NCBI GenBank assembly: GCA_003666385.1
Contig: QPIN01000048.1
Location: forward strand, 1-48,975
Source: Methylococcales symbiont of Hymedesmia sp. n. MRB-2018
GTDB taxonomy: Bacteria > Pseudomonadota > Gammaproteobacteria > Methylococcales > Methylomonadaceae
Length of the DNA stretch: 48,975 bases
Reading direction: 5' to 3'
The position numbers and the translations under genes are program-made. Shown in pieces: positions 25,026-31,590 of this stretch (positions within the stretch are counted from its first letter, which is position 1; each line of letters begins with the position of its first letter). Below the pieces are notes generated by a model that had not been told where the DNA came from, did not search any database, and saw nothing but the letters and a program-made list of their open reading frames with translations.

Positions 25026-25711
25026 GCAGTAAGCCCATTACTTTGTTTGTATTTGAAGGAAAAAGGCAAGAAAAAAAGTATTTAAACACTTTCCTCAAGG
25101 CTCTATCTGTTGATATTAATAGGATAGAAGTCGCATTTTGCACGCATATTTATGCATTACATAATAAGTTAACAAAGAGTGATGGCTTGGATACTTTTGA
25201 GTTGCTGAAAGAAGGATGTGACACGCTGGATTCGCAAGATTACGACAGGGATGATATCGCTAGAATATATTTATTTTTTGATTACGATGGACATGCACCA
25301 GGGGCAAAAGATCAAATAGTACAAGAAATGCTAGAAACATTTGACAATGAGACTGAACAGGGAAAGTTATATATTAGTTACCCAATGTTGGAAGCGTTGA
25401 GAGATACGAAAAACCTTGTTTTTAAAATTAAAGATGGGAAACAGTATAAACAAGATATAGGAAATACAGGCATACAAAATATAGCTGTACTAAACGAACA
25501 AGAATTTAAAGATTTAACTTTAAATCATTTAAAAAAAGCTAATGATTTGGTAAATAATAGCCTTGAAGCCTCCGAACAATTAATTGAACAATCTGATATT
25601 TTCAGTGCTCAATTAACGAAACATATACCCAAAAAAGAAGTAGCAGTATTAAGTGCTTTGCCTTTATTTTATTTAGATTACAAAGGTGTATCTGTCTTGA
25701 AATTGTTGTGA
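25022..25711 (+). CDS. TOPRIM-like partner of AAA ATPase (AbiLii/AriB-like)
   Basis: A 229-residue protein. The N-terminal F-V-F-E-G-K-R-Q-E-K-K-Y-L (E at 11) and Y-L-F-F-D-Y-D-G-H near 93-101 (D-x-D) form the acidic pattern of a TOPRIM fold; Y-P-M-L-E-A-L-R-D near 130 is typical of RloB/DUF4435-like members. In PARIS, AriB is a TOPRIM tRNA nuclease released by AriA; AbiLii is the corresponding protein of AbiL. Length fits AbiLii better than AriB. It overlaps the ATPase gene by 4 bases (ATGA). A short CCTGAT/ATCAGG hairpin lies after the stop. Nuclease activity is inferred. Confidence 0.78.
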   Translation: MSSKPITLFVFEGKRQEKKYLNTFLKALSVDINRIEVAFCTHIYALHNKLTKSDGLDTFELLKEGCDTLDSQDYDRDDIARIYLFFDYDGHAPGAKDQIVQEMLETFDNETEQGKLYISYPMLEALRDTKNLVFKIKDGKQYKQDIGNTGIQNIAVLNEQEFKDLTLNHLKKANDLVNNSLEASEQLIEQSDIFSAQLTKHIPKKEVAVLSALPLFYLDYKGVSVLKLL

Positions 25712-25768
25712 ATAACACATTAAATCCTGATAAAAAAATCAGGGTGGTTGGTGAGGATATTATCGAGT

Positions 25769-25850
25769 CAGCACATCAACTTTTATTTGGCTATTTTCTG
25801 CTTTTATAAAGTAAAAAATTATTTTGAATTTGTGGGGCTTTAGTCATTTT
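25769..25850 (-). repeat. Direct repeat, right copy (rhuM 5' fragment, copy B)
   Basis: About 82 bases matching 14234-14314 at about 94%. On the minus strand it carries the ATG at 25847 (M-T-K-A-P-Q-I-Q-N-N-F-L-L-Y-K), a one-base frameshift, then bases for S-Q-I-K-V-D-V-L. No more of rhuM follows. Upstream (minus strand) lies a collapsed hsdM start, the gene order seen in type I restriction loci. Confidence 0.85.
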
Positions 25851-25890
25851 TAAAACGCTCTTTTAATATTTTGCGTGCTGATGTTATTCA
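25851..25890 (-). pseudogene. Collapsed second hsdM: start codon region only
   Basis: On the minus strand ATGAATAACATCAGC (M-N-N-I-S) repeats the first five codons of the hsdM at 28245, including the preceding AAAACAAA. It then continues ACGCAAAATATT, which also occurs slightly later in hsdM, and ends at TAA near 25852 just before the rhuM start. Nearly the whole gene is missing. Short, so confidence is modest. Confidence 0.45.
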
Positions 25891-25958
25891 TTTTGTTTTT
25901 TTGTTCTTTTCTTTTTGCCACACGAAGCCAATCGGGTTTTTAGTTTTATCGTTCTCAG
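25888..25958 (-). pseudogene. ORF6N-domain protein, C-terminal fragment
   Basis: The minus-strand frame ending at TGA 25888-25890 reads P-E-N-D-K-T-K-N-P-I-G-F-V-W-Q-K-E-K. It matches the end of the ORF6N fragment at 29253-29459 (P-E-R-D-K-T-K-N-P-I-G-F-V-W-Q-K-E-K). It stops at a 105-base dispersed repeat. The N-terminal part of probably the same gene lies beyond the inserted repeats at 26712-26806. Confidence 0.7.
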
Positions 25959-26063
25959 GAGACCTCAGCATAACTCTGGCGATGAGAAAAAAGTGATAGA
26001 ATTTTTCAGGTTTTAGTCAAAATACAAGTGTAATAGTGAGCTATTGCGTGTTATTTTGGCTGA
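25959..26063. repeat. 105-bp dispersed repeat, copy 1
   Basis: Begins GAGACCTCAGCATAACTCTG and ends TTATTTTGGCTGA. It matches 42490-42594 in inverted orientation at 103 of 105 positions. It contains a long hairpin: CAAAATA and AATAGTGAGCTATT centred near 26041, closed by TATTTTG. Here it interrupts an ORF6N-domain gene. Confidence 0.92.
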
Positions 26064-26088
26064 CCTTTTTTATCCGTTCATGAGTTCC

Positions 26089-26714
26089 CCTCATTCCCAC
26101 GCTTCGCGTGGGAATGCATATTTTTATATCTACATCCAATCATCTGAAATCCTCAAAACCCCTTTATCATCTAAATAATTTTTAGCACTAGAATATCGCC
26201 AATGCTCTGCTTCCTCAACATAACCACACTTTACAGGGTTATGATGAATATAATCTATCTTCTGTCGCATCATCGCTTCATTTTGAATCAATTCTGGATG
26301 GCATCCTTCTTGCCAAAATTGATATTGCCTATCGTTTTTATGGCGTTTTTTATAAAATGCTAACTGCTCTACTATTTACTTGATGTTATTTTGAGATAAA
26401 TACTGCAAAATCTGTTTTGCCGTGTGTGCCTTAAATCGCATAATATCTTTACTCAAATTATCACTTTGCAAAATTAAATGGGTGTGGTTTTCTAAAATAA
26501 CAAATACTATTATTTTCAACCCTTCTTTGCTTAAAAATTTTAATGATTCTAGTAGAATGTTGGCAGTTTCAGGTCTAGTGAATACAGGTATCCAGTGCAA
26601 AACTGTAAAAGTTACAAAATGTGGTGCGTGTTGGTCGGTTATTTTATATCTGCTTCTGTCCATGGTATTGGTTAGTTAAACTGGTATGCATTCCCACGCA
26701 CAGCGTGGGAACGA
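26089..26714 (-). mobile_element. REP-RAYT-REP unit
   Basis: Two REP palindromes in inverted orientation flank a REP-associated tyrosine transposase gene. The left is CATTCCCACGC-TTC-GCGTGGGAATG at 26092-26116; the right is TTCCCACGC-ACA-GCGTGGGAA at 26691-26711. Each has a GCATA on its inner side. This is the standard organisation of RAYT units. It lies inside an ORF6N-domain gene whose two ends are visible outside it. Confidence 0.88.
26130..26663 (-). pseudogene. REP-associated tyrosine transposase (RAYT/TnpA-REP), in-frame stop
   Basis: The frame begins M-D-R-S-R-Y-K and contains H-F-V-T-F-T-V-L-H-W-I-P-V-F-T-R and E-N-H-T-H-L-I, the HUH motif of Y1 transposases, near residue 59-63. A TAA at 26376-26378 interrupts the frame after residue 95. 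The same frame continues with I-V-E-Q-L-A-F-Y-K-K-R, F-W-Q-E-G, Y-I-H-H-N-P-V-K-C-G-Y and R-Y-S-S-A-K-N-Y to the natural TAG at 26130-26132, a full length of about 177 residues. Y-x-x-x-x-x-H-N-P-V is the conserved RAYT end and shows the stop is the only lesion. As sequenced the protein lacks the catalytic tyrosine region, so transposition is unlikely. Confidence 0.88.
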
Positions 26715-26806
26715 GAAAAATCACTATCCAACACCACTTTTTCGTTTCTAATTCAGAGTATGTGTTGTTTGATGTTGATGGTTTGTAGTGGGGTTTTTTG
26801 GGTCAT
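26712..26806 (-). pseudogene. ORF6N-domain protein, N-terminal fragment
   Basis: ATG at 26806 gives M-T-Q-K-T-P-L-Q-T-I-N-I-K-Q-H-I-L, then a TGA, then in the same frame I-R-N-E-K-V-V-L-D-S-D-F-S, the conserved start of ORF6N domains (I-R-x-x-K-V-x-L-D-x-D). It ends where the REP at 26711 begins. It directly follows hsdM (stop at 26821). Together with 25888-25958 it marks one gene split by a RAYT unit and a 105-bp repeat. Confidence 0.65.
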
Positions 26807-26820
26807 TTTATTTTTAGTCA

Positions 26821-28245
26821 TTACCTTAATGCTGTTTGTAATGTTTTCAACAACTTATCACTTTTGCTAAAAGACTGGCTCATTTTTGCCAATAATTCAT
26901 CGCTGGAATATTGCTTTTGTGCTTCGGGCTGATGGGGGTTTTTGATGTCTAAATTGTAGTTATTGTCTTGAATAGTTTTTATATCGACTTGCCACGCATA
27001 TTCGCTTGCTTTACGGTTGTGCCACCATTTTTTTAGCCCCTCAAACTCAGATAATTGTATCGGTTTGGTTTTGGAATAAGCCTTGTAGCCCTCGGGTAGT
27101 TTGTGTTCAAAATACCAAATTTTTTGGGTTGCTTTACCTTTAGTGAAAAATAACAAATTAGTCGCCACTGAGGCATAAGGCTGAAACACTGAATTAGGCA
27201 AACGAACAATGGTGTGTAAATTACAATCCTTTAACAATTTTTGGCGAATGCGTTGTTTAATGCCATCGCCTGTGAGCGAACCATCAGGCAAGACAATCGC
27301 TGCCCTGCCCTCTTTTTTAAGCAAATGCATCATCAAAATTAAAAACAAATCGGCTGATTCCTTGGTGCGATAAGTTTTTGGAAAATTATTTTCGTTATTA
27401 TTAGACACTACGCCACCAAACGGTGGATTAGCCAAGATAACATCTACCCGATTATTTTGTGTGTATTCACTCAATGGCTTTGCCAATGAATCACCAAAGG
27501 TAATATTAGGCGTGTTGATGTCGTGCAAAATAAGGTTGGTATTGCCAAGTAAATACGGCAACGGCTTGTATTCCCAACCCATCACATTATGTTGCAATGC
27601 CTCTCTATGGGCAACGGTTTTAGCTTTGGTTTTTAAATGTTCTAGGGCAGCGGTCAAATATCCACCCGTGCCACAGGCTGGGTCTAGCACTTTTTCGCCA
27701 AGTTTGGGGTCGGTGAGTTCAGCTAATAATTGAGTAATTGCTCTAGGGGTGTAAAACTCACCAAGTGTGCCAGCACTTTGCAATTCGCTCAAAAAACTTT
27801 CGTAAATTTGCCCAAAAATATGCTTGTCTTTACTGTTGTTAAAATCAATTTCATTTAGTTTGTTAATCACTTGGCGCAGGTGAATGCCCGATTTCATATA
27901 ATTATAATGATTAGCAAACACCTCTCGCACCAGCACCGTACGCTTATTGCCCGTGGAAATATCAATATTGGCAAGGGTCGGAAACAAGGTTTGGTCAATA
28001 AAGGTTAATAATTCATCGCCCGTCATTCCCTCATCATTTTCTGCCCACTCGCTCCAGTGTAATTCTGCTGGAATGGGTGAAGTATAATTATTTTGAATTA
28101 GTTCCAGTTCTTTGTCTTTATCACTGAATATTTTTAAAAACAACATCCAACCCAGTTGTAATATTCGTAATTCATCACTGCCTGTGCCAGTGTCTTGACG
28201 CATTATTTTGCGTGCTGATTTTACTATTCCGCTGATGTTGTTCAT
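26821..28245 (-). CDS. hsdM: Type I restriction-modification DNA methyltransferase subunit M
   Basis: A 474-residue N6-adenine methyltransferase. The N-terminal helical domain (about 1-140) has L-Q-L-G-W-M-L-F-L-K-I-F as in HsdM; G-E-F-Y-T-P-R precedes the SAM motif D-P-A-C-G-T-G-G-Y near 188-196; the catalytic motif is N-P-P-F-G-G near 275. HsdM forms the M2S methylase core with HsdS and the R2M2S restriction complex with HsdR. It is the last intact gene of the locus, 6 kb from hsdS, separated by hsdR and accessory genes, which is unusual. Its start overlaps the end of the YhcG-type gene by 4 bases. Confidence 0.93.
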   Translation of the reverse strand: MNNISGIVKSARKIMRQDTGTGSDELRILQLGWMLFLKIFSDKDKELELIQNNYTSPIPAELHWSEWAENDEGMTGDELLTFIDQTLFPTLANIDISTGNKRTVLVREVFANHYNYMKSGIHLRQVINKLNEIDFNNSKDKHIFGQIYESFLSELQSAGTLGEFYTPRAITQLLAELTDPKLGEKVLDPACGTGGYLTAALEHLKTKAKTVAHREALQHNVMGWEYKPLPYLLGNTNLILHDINTPNITFGDSLAKPLSEYTQNNRVDVILANPPFGGVVSNNNENNFPKTYRTKESADLFLILMMHLLKKEGRAAIVLPDGSLTGDGIKQRIRQKLLKDCNLHTIVRLPNSVFQPYASVATNLLFFTKGKATQKIWYFEHKLPEGYKAYSKTKPIQLSEFEGLKKWWHNRKASEYAWQVDIKTIQDNNYNLDIKNPHQPEAQKQYSSDELLAKMSQSFSKSDKLLKTLQTALR

Positions 28246-29251
28246 TTTGTTTTGTTGTTGTAATTTTGTTTTTCTCGTTCTATTTCTGCCACTAATTCTG
28301 CCTCACTCGGTAAAATTCGCTGATATTTTGAAGCAAAAATTCGCTCATTTTCTTTTAGCACTGAATATTTAACAATGGTTTCATCTTTGTTATCACACAA
28401 AATAATACCAATAGTTGGATTGTCGTCTTCACTGCGTTTTAAATCATCAAACATTCGTACATACATATCCATTTGCCCAATATCTTGATGAGTAAGCTTG
28501 TTGGTTTTTAAATCAACAATAACGAAACATTTAAGCAAATAATTATAAAAAACTAAGTCAATATAAAAATGATTGGTCTCGGTGCTAATCCGCATTTGTC
28601 GTGCAACAAATGAAAAGCCTTTCCCCATTTCTAAGAGGAATTTTTTTAATTCACTGATGATGGTCTGCTCAAGTTTTGATTCTTTGATTCTGCCTTGTTC
28701 TGGCAGTTGCAAAAATTCTAAAACATAAGGGTCTTTAACAAAATCAAGGATATTGTATTGAGCAGCAGCAGTATTATTATTTTGGCTTTGTGAGGATAAT
28801 AATCTTTGGTAACTTTGAGATTTTATATTTCTTTCTAATTGACGAACCGTCCAGTTTTCATTTCTAGCTTCATTACAATAATATTCTAATGCTTGGATTT
28901 GACTGATACGCATAATTAAACGCAAATGACTCCAGCTTAATTCTCTACACAGTGTGTAGAGTTTTTCTTGATTGGTAAATTTGAGGTAGAATTGACGAAA
29001 ATTACACAAATTAGCATAGGAAAACCCCTTGCCAAAATCATTTTGTAAAGCAATTGATAGCTCCCTAATCAGATAATCCCCATAACCAGCCTTACTCTCT
29101 CCTTTTTGCTCCTCCTCACAATACGCCTACCAATCAACCAATAAGCCTCCACCATCGCAAAATTAACTGTTGATTGTGCTTTGCCTCTAGCTGACTGGAG
29201 GATTTGTTTTATTTCTGTTTGAAATATTGTTGGGTGGTTTTTTGAGGTCAT
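28242..29251 (-). pseudogene. YhcG-family PD-(D/E)XK nuclease (DUF1016), one frameshift
   Basis: The first part (from ATG at 29251) reads M-T-S-K-N-H-P-T-I-F-Q-T-E-I-K-Q-I-L, then F-A-M-V-E-A-Y-W-L-I-G-R-R-I-V, the DUF1016 N-terminal domain. Near 29118 one base is missing (GTGAGGAGGAGC for an expected GTGGAGGAGGAGC). In the next frame the protein continues E-E-E-Q-K-G-E-S-K-A-G-Y-G-D-Y-L and joins the long frame ending at 28242. That part contains F-Y-I-D-L-V-F-Y-N and F-V-I-V-D-L-K-T-N, the PD-(D/E)XK catalytic residues. DUF1016 proteins often sit beside type I hsd genes and may modulate restriction. The full gene would be about 336 codons. Translation from the internal ATG at 29009 would give 255 residues without the N-terminal domain. 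Confidence 0.82.
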
Positions 29252-29252
29252 T

Positions 29253-29459
29253 TTATTTTTTGTCTTTTTCTTTTTGCCACACAAAACCAATCGGGTTTTT
29301 AGTTTTATCTCTCTCGGGTAACATCAATTGCTTTATCGCATCAAACACTATACTAAATTGCTTATCGTATTTTTTCTCCAACTCAATCAGATGTTTTTCT
29401 AAACTCTTATTTTCAGATAAAATTTGTCTAAATCGCACAAAAGTTCGCATAATTTCCAC
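29253..29459 (-). pseudogene. ORF6N-domain protein, C-terminal fragment (second copy)
   Basis: A 68-codon frame: T-F-V-R-F-R-Q-I-L-S-E-N-K, then H-L-I-E-L-E-K-K-Y-D and F-D-A-I-K-Q-L-M-L-P-E-R, the coiled-coil tail of ORF6N-domain proteins (phage-related, function unclear). The N-terminal ORF6N domain is missing; the upstream DNA belongs to an unrelated membrane-protein gene that overlaps it by 32 bases. Its stop is 2 bases from the YhcG start. Confidence 0.72.
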
Positions 29460-30600
29460 ATTCTATATGAACAAGCATTATAAAAGCCAATGTAAAAAAT
29501 ATCCAATTTATCCACTTTAACATTGATATTTTTTTATGCTGCTGCACTATATGTCTATCTAATTTTTCTAATTCTTTACTTAAATCTTGAATAATTTTAT
29601 TTGCTTTTTCTTTAAATTTACCAACATCTGACTCAATAAATATTAAACCTTCTTCCATGTTATTAAACAATACTTTGTGCATTACCAATGAAAAAATAAA
29701 CATAGTTATAAGTAATACAATGTTTTGAATAGTATTGCTAGAAGATGAAGAAAAGGACTGCAACATTAATGCATATACAGAAGGTACTATAAAAATATTG
29801 ATTGTTGCTTTATTGATTTGTTCAAAAACTCTATCTGTAAATTCTTGAAAGTAAACAATAGAAGATGTTTTTATTTTTTCAAAAGAAAAATCTTCCAAGT
29901 AAAAATTAAAAGCTTTTTGATAATTATCAATCAAAATATCCCAATTTTCTAACAAAAAGTTATAAGAGTTATTGTTTTTTAATAAACCAATCATTTCGTT
30001 AATAAAAATTATTTTTCTTTCTTCTTTATCTGATTTTGTAAAATGACTTTTTAATTCACTTAATTTTGCGTTATTCAAAGATGATAAATTATCAGAGTCA
30101 TAATTTATTTTTAATTTTAAACCTCCGCTTTCTACCTTATAAAAAAACAACTCTAAATCATTTCCAATTTCGCTTTGGTAGTTTGAAATACTTTTGAGTA
30201 TTTCAATCAATTTTATGTTTTTAAAATAATCATCAACTTGTTTATTATCACATTCACCACTACCACTATATAAATAATCAAGCTCTTTAATATAAAACTC
30301 GCTATTAGGCGACTGTATTTTGTTTTTATTTAAAAAAGATGAAAAGTTATTATAAAAATTTCTTGTATTGCTAACATTAATTTGAAATTTTATTGTTTTT
30401 CCTACATATAAATTTAGTTCATCTGCAGAAAAAAAACTGTCTGTATCATTTTTAAACTCATCGATTATAGAGGCTGCCTCATTTATATTTTTTATATCAC
30501 TCTCATTTAAACTATTTAAGGTAGCCTTTATAAAGCCTTGTTGATATTGATAATCGTCCTTATCAAGACTTCTTATTATAGATATAAGATTTTTAAGCAT
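29428..30600 (-). CDS. Unknown membrane protein paired with NdpA-like gene
   Basis: A 390-residue protein I do not recognise. Residues 1-255 are hydrophilic, lysine- and asparagine-rich and largely helical. Three hydrophobic segments follow: near 262-282, 290-310 and 362-380, separated by a charged coiled-coil-like stretch (K-F-K-E-K-A-N-K-I-I-Q-D-L-S-K-E-L). No signal peptide; the large N-terminal part is probably cytoplasmic. The gene lies 2 bases after the NdpA-like gene, so they form a pair. Its last ~10 codons run over the ORF6N fragment in another frame, so the natural C-terminus may be replaced. Function unknown; an N-terminal sensor with a membrane effector is one inference. Confidence 0.75.
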   Translation of the reverse strand: MLKNLISIIRSLDKDDYQYQQGFIKATLNSLNESDIKNINEAASIIDEFKNDTDSFFSADELNLYVGKTIKFQINVSNTRNFYNNFSSFLNKNKIQSPNSEFYIKELDYLYSGSGECDNKQVDDYFKNIKLIEILKSISNYQSEIGNDLELFFYKVESGGLKLKINYDSDNLSSLNNAKLSELKSHFTKSDKEERKIIFINEMIGLLKNNNSYNFLLENWDILIDNYQKAFNFYLEDFSFEKIKTSSIVYFQEFTDRVFEQINKATINIFIVPSVYALMLQSFSSSSSNTIQNIVLLITMFIFSLVMHKVLFNNMEEGLIFIESDVGKFKEKANKIIQDLSKELEKLDRHIVQQHKKISMLKWINWIFFTLAFIMLVHIECGNYANFCAI

Positions 30601-30602
30601 TG

Positions 30603-31568
30603 TTAGTCTTCAAAATCACAATCCGGAACATTTTTAATTATTATTTGATTTCTTTCTTTGTCTAATACTATATTGTCAGAACTAAAACTGTATTCCAATT
30701 TATATCCATCACCCTTTAAAGTCTTAATTTCAAAATTCTTAAAATAATTTTTTTTATCCGACTTAAAATCACCAACTTTTAAGTCTTCATTTTCGTGAAC
30801 ATAATTCATAAATCCAGTTGGATTATTTGAATCAATACAAGCAGAAACCGCCTCAACCATTATGTTTTTTTTAGCATCAACCTGTTTGTAAAAGTACTCT
30901 GTTAATCTTTCTTTGGCATGAATTTTTTCATCATGTGTAAAATTATTGTCACACATATATGTGTTCACAGCTAAATCTAAGTTTTTAGCATTTTGTTTTG
31001 TTGAGGTAAAATCCGTACAACCAATAAACCTTTTAGCAAAATAATCAGAAACACCTCTTGTTCCTTTGATAAAGGACAAATAAGTTTCTTGATTATCTTG
31101 CCATTCTTGCCAATTAATTCTATTTGCTCTTGCAACTTTATCTATATCTAACCCTAATAATTTTTCAATATCCAAATTATTATTTACTACAAACCTTTCT
31201 GAGTTATCCAACATAACAGTAACAATAAAATCCTTCAAAGATTCAGTATAGTGTGCAAAAACTACATACCCTCCTTTTGCTTGTGGTACATCCATACTAC
31301 TTTTAAGTGTATTCATAGCCTGTGTAGAAAATGTTAGAAAGTCTTTATTTTCAAAATATGTTTTTACATTTTCTTGAAAGGGGTTGTTGATAGTATCCGA
31401 ATCAAATGCACCATAAGTTGGGCTTTTTGAGGTGTAACTTTTTGTTAGTTTTTTTACAAAATCGTTAGTAATATCACTAATTGCCAATAAGTGATTAGAT
31501 AATTTTAATTCTGGACTTTGATTTTCTTCTCTAATAATTTGATGTAATACTATATTTTGTAATTCCAT
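30603..31568 (-). CDS. Nucleoid-associated protein NdpA/YejK-like (NA37)
   Basis: A 321-residue protein matching NA37 proteins in length and pattern: L-H-Q-I-I-R-E-E-N at the start, F-S-T-Q-A-M-N-T-L and G-G-Y-V-V-F-A-H-Y near 98-106, V-T-V-M-L-D-N-S-E near 115-123, A-R-A-N-R-I-N near 144-150, Y-L-S-F-I-K-G and Y-F-A-K-R-F-I-G-C near 176-184. YejK is a nucleoid protein of unclear role. Here it sits inside a restriction locus, 2 bases before an unknown membrane protein gene, so it is probably not the housekeeping copy. It may bind DNA as the sensing part of a two-gene module (inference). Confidence 0.82.
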   Translation of the reverse strand: MELQNIVLHQIIREENQSPELKLSNHLLAISDITNDFVKKLTKSYTSKSPTYGAFDSDTINNPFQENVKTYFENKDFLTFSTQAMNTLKSSMDVPQAKGGYVVFAHYTESLKDFIVTVMLDNSERFVVNNNLDIEKLLGLDIDKVARANRINWQEWQDNQETYLSFIKGTRGVSDYFAKRFIGCTDFTSTKQNAKNLDLAVNTYMCDNNFTHDEKIHAKERLTEYFYKQVDAKKNIMVEAVSACIDSNNPTGFMNYVHENEDLKVGDFKSDKKNYFKNFEIKTLKGDGYKLEYSFSSDNIVLDKERNQIIIKNVPDCDFED

Positions 31569-31590
31569 ATTATTCTCCTTTCTTTAAATT

